A DNA stretch of 64,000 bases from Pseudomonas monteilii (GTDB taxonomy: Bacteria; Pseudomonadota; Gammaproteobacteria; Pseudomonadales; Pseudomonadaceae), in the NCBI GenBank assembly GCA_001534745.1, contig CP013997.1, forward strand, positions 3,224,001-3,288,000. The letters are read 5' to 3'. Under the pieces are notes generated by a model that searched no databases, was not told where the DNA came from, and worked only from the letters and a program-made list of their open reading frames with translations. This document shows, piece after piece, positions 54,645-61,072 of this stretch. The translations under genes and the position numbers were made by a program. Positions within the stretch are counted from its first letter, which is position 1. Each line of letters begins with the position of its first letter.

Positions 54645-54816
54645 CCTGCCGGGCCTCATCGCTCAACTGCACGGCCAGACGCGCGGCTTCGACATCGTCT
54701 TCGAGGTGGTACACCGTGCCGTCGTCGTCGGTCACGGCGAACAGTTCGGTCAGGTTGGGTCGTCGCAGATGCGCCGGGATGTGCTCGCCGCTCAGTTTGG
54801 TGACAGAAATGGCCAT
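54619..54816 (-). CDS. Small acidic protein of unknown function
   Basis: A 65-residue protein (MAISVTKLSGEHIPAHLRRP) with an acidic middle and end (VTDDDGTVYHLEDDVEAARL; SDEARQDEPTQKDE). No signal peptide. It overlaps the start of the 122-residue gene by 26 nt and would be the first gene of a two-gene unit upstream of tRNA-Arg. I do not recognise the family. Confidence 0.68.
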   Translation of the reverse strand: MAISVTKLSGEHIPAHLRRPNLTELFAVTDDDGTVYHLEDDVEAARLAVQLSDEARQDEPTQKDE

Positions 54817-54941
54817 GGCGATGCCTCGATACGAAGAATGTGTTTCTTCGGACCGGTACAGGGTGCAAGCGTGCGGTCGGATCGACGATGAAAATGCGAG
54901 GGAATGTAAAGCGCGGAACGAGACGACCGAGCGTCAGGTCA

Positions 54942-55016
54942 TGGCGTCCCCGGCAGGAATCGAACCTGCACCGACCCCTTAGGAGGGGGCCGTTCTATCC
55001 ATTAAACTACAGGGAC
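54942..55016 (-). tRNA. tRNA-Arg (anticodon CCT)
   Basis: A 75-nt cloverleaf with encoded CCA. The acceptor GTCCCTG pairs with CGGGGAC (one G-T pair), the anticodon loop is CTCCTAA (anticodon CCT, reads AGG), and the T loop is TTCGATT. It lies alone. Confidence 0.95.
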
Positions 55017-55240
55017 CTGTCTGGCAAAGCCGGCTAGTGCTGACAGCGATGACGCCAAGGACGCCGTCGGTCGCGAATAATGCGTGTTTCGCATCGCCTT
55101 GGCAAGAATGAATCGGCGATTTCGACCGGATCGTCCGTACGCCAGCACAGCCAAGGATGCTACGTCACACCGTGAAATCAGTACTGTCAGGCTTTTCTAC
55201 ACGATCTGTCAGACAGCGGCAGCAGGTCGTCCGGGCATTT

Positions 55241-55261
55241 TGCACGAGCCCTGGGCGTGCA
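55241..55261. promoter_or_regulatory. Candidate enhancer-type dyad
   Basis: A perfect inverted repeat TGCACG-N9-CGTGCA, 81 bp upstream of a sigma54-like promoter, with a second GTGCAA half-site at 55271. The size and distance suit a binding site for a sigma54 activator. The regulator is not known. Confidence 0.5.
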
Positions 55262-55341
55262 GAATGCAAAGTGCAATCGGCAGCCTTCAGAAAGTTCCAT
55301 CGATGTGCCTGATTCATTGGGTAAAACCCTCTGCGCGAAGT

Positions 55342-55357
55342 TGGCACGGTGCCTGCA
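55342..55357 (+). promoter_or_regulatory. Sigma54 (-24/-12) promoter for a small membrane or secreted protein
   Basis: TTGGCAC-GGTGC-CTGCA on the plus strand: a perfect -24 and GC at the right spacing, with CTGC for TTGC at -12. It is 43 nt upstream of the start at 55400, with AAGGAG in between. The rest of the 383-bp gap from tRNA-Arg holds the dyad above and otherwise nothing recognised. Confidence 0.65.
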
Positions 55358-55399
55358 CTACCTAAACGCCTGCTACTCACCGCCCTGAAGGAGCTCACC

Positions 55400-55588
55400 A
55401 TGACCCGTCTTCTGATCGCACTCAATACCCTGGCCCTGACCTGTGTCGTCGCCTTGGGTGTCGTCGACAGTCAGCCGGCTCACGTGTCGGGGCTGGATTA
55501 CCACGTGGGTCAAGGCATGCGCCAGGCGGTCATGGGCGAAGGCTCTCCTGTCATTCAGACGCGGTCGTCCGAGCGCCTGTCCTTCTGA
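55400..55588 (+). CDS. Small protein with N-terminal membrane/signal segment, unknown function
   Basis: A 62-residue product (MTRLLIALNTLALTCVVALG) with a hydrophobic N-terminal helix, then a hydrophilic tail containing VSGLDYHVGQGMRQAVMGEG. ATG 55400 has AAGGAG 7 nt upstream. It may be a signal peptide with a short periplasmic part, or a single-pass membrane protein. The dedicated sigma54 promoter and dyad suggest a regulated stress or nutrient response. It is convergent with phnN, 3 bp apart. Confidence 0.72.
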   Translation: MTRLLIALNTLALTCVVALGVVDSQPAHVSGLDYHVGQGMRQAVMGEGSPVIQTRSSERLSF

Positions 55589-55591
55589 TGA

Positions 55592-56188
55592 TCAATTTCC
55601 CTGCGTGATACCCAGGCCCTTCAGCAACGCCAGCAGTGCATCCACCGTGTCCTGCAGATCACCCGAATTGTCCAACGTGTAGACAGCACCTGCGGTCAGA
55701 GGCTGCAATGCCGTACTGCGGGCCAACCGCTGCTCGATGTCCTCCCTCGATTCTCGCCCCCTTGCCTCGAGCCGTTGCCGTAACGCCTCCAGCGACACCT
55801 GCAGCTGCAGCGTGATCATGTCCGGATAGCGCCGTACGGCCTCTGGCTGATGCGCACGCGAACCATTGACCAGCACGCTCTGCCCCTGCGCCAGCCAGGT
55901 ATCGATGTGCGCGGGAATGCCATACGCCAGACCGTTGGCATGCCAATGCAAGGCGAACGCGCCTTCGCGAACGTGCTGATCGAATGCTTCGCGGCTGACG
56001 CCCGTGGCTTGCTCCCCCTTGGCTTCGGCAGAACGCGTGATCACCCGCCGCGCACGACGCACCCCCCTACGCGCCAGGTGGGGCTCGGCCGCTTCGATGA
56101 GCGAATCCTTCCCCGATCCGGACGGACCGACCAAGTAGATGAGTTTTCCCGACGGGCCAGGCGATGCGGCGATCACAGGATCAAGCAT
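55592..56188 (-). CDS. phnN: Ribose 1,5-bisphosphate phosphokinase PhnN
   Basis: A 198-residue guanylate-kinase-like enzyme from ATG 56188, with GGAGTGA 3 nt upstream. The P-loop is LVGPSGSGKDSLIEAA; other motifs are RARRVITRSAEAKGEQATGV and GIPAHIDTWLAQGQSVLVNG. It makes PRPP from ribose 1,5-bisphosphate, the last step of C-P lyase phosphonate use. No other phn gene is in the window; isolated phnN copies may serve PRPP salvage. Confidence 0.88.
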   Translation of the reverse strand: MLDPVIAASPGPSGKLIYLVGPSGSGKDSLIEAAEPHLARRGVRRARRVITRSAEAKGEQATGVSREAFDQHVREGAFALHWHANGLAYGIPAHIDTWLAQGQSVLVNGSRAHQPEAVRRYPDMITLQLQVSLEALRQRLEARGRESREDIEQRLARSTALQPLTAGAVYTLDNSGDLQDTVDALLALLKGLGITQGN

Positions 56189-56552
56189 GGTCACTCCACG
56201 GTAGGACAGGCCGTCAGATAGGCTGGACTCGAGCGTCACCCCGTCTGATCCAGGGATCAGCGACAGCGTCTGCTTTTCTGGCGGCAGTCGGCTGACGGTT
56301 TGAGAGAGACCTTAAAAAATCGCTCACTTTTCAAACCAGTCCGCATTTCTGATAATTGGTACTGGCAAAGCGCCTGTACCCAGCTCACTATTTGTCACAG
56401 ATTTGACGCCAAGGAAACGGCGACCTTGAGGCAAGATGAGCGGCTCGTAACAGCCATGGTTGAACGTTTTGTCGTCCGCACTGTCGTACTCCCACCGCGC
56501 GGCCCATTTCGAGAACCGCTTCCCCCTTGAACTAGAAAATCCGGTCAATACT
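56189..56552. other. Intergenic region between phnN and amrZ
   Basis: A 364-bp divergent gap. It holds an AT-richer stretch (56310-56400). A weak sigma22/AlgT-like match on the plus strand at 56462-56488 (GAACGT-N16-TCGTA against GAACTT-N16-TCTGA) would fit AlgT control of amrZ known in P. aeruginosa, but the -10 is poor. Open frames through it look like chance. Confidence 0.35.
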
Positions 56553-56879
56553 ATGCGCCCAATGAAACAGGCTATCTACTCGAGCCGCACTGCAGACAAG
56601 TTTGTCGTACGCCTGCCAGACGGGATGCGCGAGCGCATTGCCGAGGTGGCGCGCAATCATCACCGCAGCATGAACTCGGAAATCATTGCCCGTCTTGAGC
56701 AGAGTCTCATTCAAGAGGGTGCCCTGGGTGACGAACTGAGCATGCGCCTGGACAGCCCCGAGCTTTCCCTGCACGAACGCGAGCTGCTGCAACGTTTCCG
56801 CCAGCTGTCCCACCGTCAACAGAACGCTCTGGTTTCGTTGATTGCCCATGACGCCGAAATGGCAGCCGACGCTTCCTGA
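56553..56879 (+). CDS. amrZ: Ribbon-helix-helix regulator AmrZ (alginate and motility regulator Z)
   Basis: A 108-residue Arc/MetJ-type DNA-binding protein starting [20 protein letters not shown]. The RHH core is [20 protein letters not shown] then [18 protein letters not shown]; the C-terminal tetramerisation part is [20 protein letters not shown]. AmrZ activates alginate genes and controls c-di-GMP enzymes and, in several Pseudomonas, represses fleQ. ATG 56553 is the known start; the in-frame extension upstream has no match. Confidence 0.94.
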   Translation: MRPMKQAIYSSRTADKFVVRLPDGMRERIAEVARNHHRSMNSEIIARLEQSLIQEGALGDELSMRLDSPELSLHERELLQRFRQLSHRQQNALVSLIAHDAEMAADAS

Positions 56880-56899
56880 TCGCTCACGCGCTCGACACA

Positions 56900-56928
56900 C
56901 AAAAAAGCCAGCGAACGCTGGCTTTTTT
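56900..56928. terminator. Bidirectional terminator between amrZ and mgtE
   Basis: A hairpin AGCCAGCG-AA-CGCTGGCT flanked by AAAAA on one side and TTTTTT on the other. It serves convergent amrZ (plus) and mgtE (minus). Confidence 0.92.
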
Positions 56929-56940
56929 CATGCCTGCCGA

Positions 56941-58383
56941 TCAGAGCAGGAAGACAGTGGCCAAGCCCAGGAAGATGAAGAACCCGCCGCTGTCGGTCAC
57001 CGCCGTGATCATCACGCTCGAGCCCATCGCCGGATCCCGCCCCAGGCGCACCAGGGTCATCGGAATCAATACTCCCATGAGCGCCGCCAGGAGCAGGTTG
57101 AGCGTCATGGCGGCGGTCATGACCACCCCCAGCGACCAACTGCCATAGAGCGCGAAGGCGACTGCGCCAATCACCCCACCCCAGACCACGCCATTGATCA
57201 GGGACACCGCCAGCTCCTTGCGCATCAGGCGCCGGGTGTTGCCGGGCGCCACCTGATCAAGCGCCATGGCGCGCACGATCATGGTGATGGTCTGGTTGCC
57301 CGAGTTGCCACCGATGCCAGCCACGATCGGCATCAGCGCTGCCAGCGCGACCAACTTCTCGATCGAGCCTTCGAACAGGCCGATGACCCGGGAGGCGACG
57401 AAGGCGGTGATCAGGTTGATGGCCAGCCAGGCCCAGCGGTTGCGCAGCGAGCGCCAGACCGAGGCGAAGATGTCTTCCTCTTCGCGCAGACCGGCCATGT
57501 TGAGCACTTCGCTCTCGCTTTCCTCACGGATCAGGTCGACCATCTCGTCGATGGTCAAGCGGCCGATCAGGCGGCCGTTCTTGTCCACGACCGGCGCCGA
57601 CACCAAGTCATAGCGCTCGAACGCCTGGGCGGCCTCGTAGGCGTCCTCGTCCGGCACGAAGCTGACCGGATCGCTGGCCATGACGTCGGAGACCTGGCGC
57701 TCGGGATCGGTGACCAACAGGCGCTTGATCGGCAGCACGCCGCGCAGGATGCCGTCATGATCGACGACGAACAGCTTGTCGGTGTGTCCGGGCAGTTCTT
57801 TCAGACGGCGCAGGTAACGCAGGACCACTTCGAGGCTGACGTCTTCGCGAATGGTCACCATCTCGAAGTCCATCAGGGCGCCGACCTGGTCTTCCTCGTA
57901 GCTCAGGGCCGAGCGAACACGCTCACGCTGCTGCGCATCGAGGGTTTCCATCAGCTCATGGACGACGTCTCGCGGCAGCTCGGCGGCCAGGTCAGCGAGT
58001 TCGTCGGCATCCATTTCACGGGCCGCCGCCAGCAGCTCGTGATTGTCCATGTCCGCGATCAGCGTTTCACGCACTGCGTCCGACACTTCGAGCAGGATGT
58101 CGCCGTCACGGTCCGAGCGCACCAACTGCCAGACCGTCAGACGGTCTTCCAGCGGCAGCGCTTCGAGGATGTAGGCGATGTCGGCGGGGTGCAGGTCATC
58201 GAGCTTGCGCTGCAACTCGACGAGGTTCTGCCGGTGGACGAGGTGCTCCACCCGGTCCTGGTGATGACCTTCCTGACGATGGGTCAGGTCTTCGACGACG
58301 CGCTGGCGCTGCAGCAGCTCCACCACCTGGCCCAGACGGTCCTGCAGGCTTTCCTGCGCTTTCTTGACTTCTACTTCGGTCAT
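56941..58383 (-). CDS. mgtE: Magnesium transporter MgtE
   Basis: A 480-residue Mg2+ channel. The N-terminal superhelical domain (HPADIAYILEALPLEDRLTV) and two CBS domains (VTIREDVSLEVVLRYLRRLK; VSDVMASDPVSFVPDEDAYE) are followed by a five-helix membrane domain with the pore motif MPIVAGIGGNSGNQTITMIV and the ion-site segment LIPMTLVRLGRDPAMGSSVM. Mg2+ binding to the cytosolic domain closes the pore. ATG 58383 (MTEVEVKKAQESLQDR) is the family start. Confidence 0.95.
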   Translation of the reverse strand: MTEVEVKKAQESLQDRLGQVVELLQRQRVVEDLTHRQEGHHQDRVEHLVHRQNLVELQRKLDDLHPADIAYILEALPLEDRLTVWQLVRSDRDGDILLEVSDAVRETLIADMDNHELLAAAREMDADELADLAAELPRDVVHELMETLDAQQRERVRSALSYEEDQVGALMDFEMVTIREDVSLEVVLRYLRRLKELPGHTDKLFVVDHDGILRGVLPIKRLLVTDPERQVSDVMASDPVSFVPDEDAYEAAQAFERYDLVSAPVVDKNGRLIGRLTIDEMVDLIREESESEVLNMAGLREEEDIFASVWRSLRNRWAWLAINLITAFVASRVIGLFEGSIEKLVALAALMPIVAGIGGNSGNQTITMIVRAMALDQVAPGNTRRLMRKELAVSLINGVVWGGVIGAVAFALYGSWSLGVVMTAAMTLNLLLAALMGVLIPMTLVRLGRDPAMGSSVMITAVTDSGGFFIFLGLATVFLL

Positions 58384-58711
58384 AGGCGTACTCCACTCCC
58401 AGCAGTGGGGCACGCCGGGAGAATCAATCTGACGGATTCAGCTTGCTGAAAGGGTTTATTGAGTAACGACTGGGTAAGTCCATGGTGGGAGTCCACAAGC
58501 CCCGGCGGGGCTGACGGGCGCAATCATACACGGACTGCGCAGCCAGATCGCCTAAATTTTTTGGTGAAACAATCGTTTGCGTGTCAGTGATCTGACCAGG
58601 AAAACATCCATCGGTGCCCTCGATCGCGCAGGTCGATCGATAGACTATGGCGATTGAAGACGCACGAGAGGCAGAGGGTGTGACGAGACGGGTATGTTTG
58701 CCGCAGACAGC
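58384..58711 (-). other. Non-coding region upstream of mgtE
   Basis: About 330 bp without a credible gene. On the minus strand it can form AGCCCC-GCC-GGGGCT (near 58497-58512) and, just before the start codon, CCCACTGC/TGGGAGTGG-type pairing, so the mgtE leader may be structured. No M-box or other known riboswitch pattern is recognised. Confidence 0.3.
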
Positions 58712-58739
58712 AAAAAGCCCGCGACAAGCGCGGGCTTTT
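58712..58739 (-). terminator. Terminator after the tRNA-Arg(ACG) array
   Basis: The hairpin AAGCCCGCG-ACAA-GCGCGGGCTT with flanking A and T runs lies 8 bp beyond the last tRNA-Arg on the minus strand. Confidence 0.88.
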
Positions 58740-58746
58740 CAGGATG

Positions 58747-58823
58747 TGGCGGACCCAAGAGGATTCGAACCTCTGACCGCTCGGTTCGTAGCCGAGTACT
58801 CTATCCAGCTGAGCTATGGGTCC
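58747..58823 (-). tRNA. tRNA-Arg (anticodon ACG), copy 3 of the array
   Basis: A 77-nt tRNA including CCA: acceptor GGACCCA/TGGGTCC, anticodon loop CTACGAA (anticodon ACG, read as ICG for CGN), T loop TTCGAAT. Identical to the two copies upstream. Confidence 0.97.
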
Positions 58824-58896
58824 GATACGGTAGTTTTAGACCAGATTACCACTGGTGGGATCACGCCGATCGACAAGCGACCAGCATCATCTTGTA

Positions 58897-58973
58897 TGGC
58901 GGACCCAAGAGGATTCGAACCTCTGACCGCTCGGTTCGTAGCCGAGTACTCTATCCAGCTGAGCTATGGGTCC
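58897..58973 (-). tRNA. tRNA-Arg (anticodon ACG), copy 2 of the array
   Basis: The same 77-nt sequence as its neighbours. The flanking spacers share 'GGTAGTTTTAGACCAGATTA' followed by CCACTGGT, so the array arose by tandem duplication of gene plus spacer. Confidence 0.97.
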
Positions 58974-59047
58974 AGATCGGTAGTTTTAGACCAGATTACC
59001 ACTGGTAATAATGACGCTGGCCTGACTGGCAGACCAGCTTCATTGTA

Positions 59048-59124
59048 TGGCGGACCCAAGAGGATTCGAACCTCTGACCGCTCGGTTCGTAGCCGAGTAC
59101 TCTATCCAGCTGAGCTATGGGTCC
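59048..59124 (-). tRNA. tRNA-Arg (anticodon ACG), copy 1 of the array
   Basis: Identical 77-nt tRNA including CCA. It is the first of the three in transcription order, following tRNA-Ser by about 106 bp. Confidence 0.97.
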
Positions 59125-59230
59125 GTGTCTTGCCGCGCATTATAGGTCGCTTTACGTTTTTGGCAATCACTTTTTCGTTATACATCAACGACTTAAGTGT
59201 TTACCCGTTTGAAGCGCCCTACACGAATAA

Positions 59231-59321
59231 TGGCGGTGAGGGGGGGATTCGAACCCCCGATACCCTTATGAGGTATACTCCCTTAGCAGGGGAGCGCCTT
59301 CGGCCACTCGGCCACCTCACC
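59231..59321 (-). tRNA. tRNA-Ser (anticodon GCT)
   Basis: A 91-nt class II tRNA including CCA: acceptor GGTGAGG/CCTCACC, anticodon loop CTGCTAA (GCT, reads AGC/AGU), a long variable arm (GTATACCTCATAAGGGTAT), and T loop TTCGAAT. It lies between csrA and the tRNA-Arg array, all on the minus strand. Confidence 0.96.
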
Positions 59322-59393
59322 GCAACACGGGGCGTATAATAACCAGACCCCTCCCCGTTTGCAAACCCTTTTTTTAAAAAAACCTGAGAAAAA

Positions 59394-59582
59394 TTAAAGG
59401 GTTGGTTCTTCGTCTTTCTCGTTCTTGATTCTCAGGTAGATTTCTTCACGGTGCACGGCGACTTCCTTGGGTGCGCTGACCCCGAGACGTACCTGGTTTC
59501 CTTTGACACCCAGGACGGTCACGGTGATCTCACCATCGCCAATGATCAAGCTCTCGGCGCACCGACGAGTCAAAATCAACAT
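59394..59582 (-). CDS. csrA: Carbon storage regulator CsrA (RsmA family)
   Basis: A 62-residue RNA-binding dimer ([20 protein letters not shown]). RNA contacts are expected from the Leu4-Arg6 strand and the VHREEI segment with Arg45; one extra residue, Gly17 in GDGEIT, shifts numbering from the E. coli Arg44. It binds GGA motifs to block or stabilise mRNAs for secondary metabolism, motility and biofilm. It has a GAGGAAA ribosome site, lies 171 bp downstream of lysC and is followed by tRNA-Ser, a conserved Pseudomonas order. Confidence 0.95.
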   Translation of the reverse strand: MLILTRRCAESLIIGDGEITVTVLGVKGNQVRLGVSAPKEVAVHREEIYLRIKNEKDEEPTL

Positions 59583-59719
59583 ACGCTTTCCTCACGCAAA
59601 TCATTTCAGGGATAACAGTCTTTGACGCTGTGGTCATGGCCTCACCTCGCGGGGTGTTCGCCATGGCCGAAACATGGCCGCCCTGGGTGATCGCTCGCCC
59701 CGGCGGCCAGAAACACGAA

Positions 59720-59739
59720 GGGCGCGGCAAGCCGCGCCC
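59720..59739 (-). terminator. Hairpin after lysC
   Basis: A perfect GGGCGCGGC-TT-GCCGCGCCC stem (the loop is two bases) 14 nt beyond the lysC stop, followed by TTCGTGTTTCT. A possible partial terminator between lysC and csrA. Confidence 0.55.
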
Positions 59740-59753
59740 CTGAAGGCCGTCCT

Positions 59754-60989
59754 TCACTCACTCTGTCGCGACGGCGCGTCCAGCTCGAACGCCGTGTGCA
59801 GGGCGCGAACCGCCAGCTCGAGGTACTTCTCCTCGATCACCACCGACACCTTGATCTCGGAGGTGGAGATCATCTGGATGTTGATGCTCTCCTTGGCCAG
59901 CGCTTCGAACATGCGGCTGGCGACCCCGGCGTGCGAACGCATGCCGACGCCGACGATGGACACCTTGGCGATCTTCAGGTCGCCCGTGGTCTCGCGTGCG
60001 CCGATCTCGCGCGCCGTGTTCTGCAGCACCGACAGGGCCTTCTCGTACTCGTTGCGGTGTACGGTGAAGGTGAAGTCGGTGGTGTTATCGTGCGATACAT
60101 TTTGCACGATCATGTCCACCTCGATGTTCGAGGCGCTGATCGGGCCGAGGATCTTGAACGCCACGCCCGGAGTGTCCGGCACGCCACGAATGGTCAGCTT
60201 GGCTTCATCGCGGTTGAAGGCGATACCGGAAATGATCGGCTGTTCCATGGATTCCTCTTCATCGATGGTGATGAGGGTCCCCGGACCCTCCTTGAAGCTG
60301 TGCAGCACGCGCAGCGGGACATTGTACTTGCCGGCGAACTCCACCGAACGGATCTGCAGGACCTTCGAGCCCAGGCTGGCCATTTCCAGCATTTCTTCGA
60401 AGGTGATCTTCTCCAGGCGGCGTGCTTGCGCCACGACCCGTGGGTCGGTGGTGTAGACGCCATCGACATCGGTGTAGATCTGGCACTCGTCGGCCTTCAG
60501 CGCCGCCGCCAGGGCCACGCCAGTGGTGTCCGAGCCGCCACGCCCCAGCGTGGTGATGTTGCCCTGCTCGTCGACACCCTGGAAACCGGCGACCACGACC
60601 ACGCGACCGGCCTTGAGGTCGGCGCGAATCTTCTGGTCATCGATTTGCAGGATGCGCGCCTTGTTGTGCGCGCTGTCGGTCAGGATGCGGACCTGCGCGC
60701 CGGTGTAGGACACCGCCGCGACGCCGCGCTTGTTCAGCGCCATGGCCAGCAGGCCGATGGTGACCTGTTCACCGGTCGAGACGATCACGTCGAGTTCGCG
60801 CGGGTCCGGATGCTCGGTGACCTGCTTGGCCAGCTCGATCAGCCGGTTGGTTTCCCCGCTCATGGCCGACAGCACGACCACCAGGTCGTCGCCCGACTCG
60901 CGGAATTTCTTGACCTTGTCGGCAACCTGCTCGATCCGCTCGATGGATCCGACAGAGGTGCCGCCAAATTTCTGTACGATCAACGCCAT
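59754..60989 (-). CDS. lysC: Aspartate kinase LysC
   Basis: A 411-residue kinase for the first step of lysine, threonine and methionine synthesis. The N-terminal kinase motif is VQKFGGTSVGSIERIEQVAD; the substrate region includes LGRGGSDTTGVALAAALKAD and CQIYTDVDGVYTTDPRVVAQ. Two C-terminal ACT domains (VSIVGVGMRSHAGVASRMFE; MISTSEIKVSVVIEEKYLEL) give feedback control. It lies 83 bp downstream of alaS, with a hairpin in the gap. An internal start for a beta subunit (MEQPIISGIAFNRDEAKLTI) is possible. Confidence 0.96.
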   Translation of the reverse strand: MALIVQKFGGTSVGSIERIEQVADKVKKFRESGDDLVVVLSAMSGETNRLIELAKQVTEHPDPRELDVIVSTGEQVTIGLLAMALNKRGVAAVSYTGAQVRILTDSAHNKARILQIDDQKIRADLKAGRVVVVAGFQGVDEQGNITTLGRGGSDTTGVALAAALKADECQIYTDVDGVYTTDPRVVAQARRLEKITFEEMLEMASLGSKVLQIRSVEFAGKYNVPLRVLHSFKEGPGTLITIDEEESMEQPIISGIAFNRDEAKLTIRGVPDTPGVAFKILGPISASNIEVDMIVQNVSHDNTTDFTFTVHRNEYEKALSVLQNTAREIGARETTGDLKIAKVSIVGVGMRSHAGVASRMFEALAKESINIQMISTSEIKVSVVIEEKYLELAVRALHTAFELDAPSRQSE

Positions 60990-61041
60990 TTCAAAGCTGC
61001 CTCAGCCCACGAAGGGCACCCAATAAACGATCCATGGTGCC

Positions 61042-61067
61042 GTGGCCCGTCATGCCTGACGGGCCAC
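61042..61067 (-). terminator. Intercistronic hairpin between alaS and lysC
   Basis: An 11-bp perfect stem GTGGCCCGTCA / TGACGGGCCAC with a 4-base loop starts 6 nt after the alaS stop. There is no T tract. It is either a weak terminator or an mRNA processing or stabilising element. Confidence 0.55.
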
Positions 61068-61072
61068 GTCCG

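Noticed and set aside
56324..56548. A 74-codon minus-strand frame in the phnN-amrZ gap
   Set aside because: No ribosome site and no recognised family; it overlaps the likely amrZ promoter and looks like chance.
58647..59339. A 230-codon plus-strand frame with triplicated 'RIRTSDRSVRSRVLYPAELW'
   Set aside because: This is translation of the complement of three identical tRNA-Arg genes and a tRNA-Ser, a well-known false protein.
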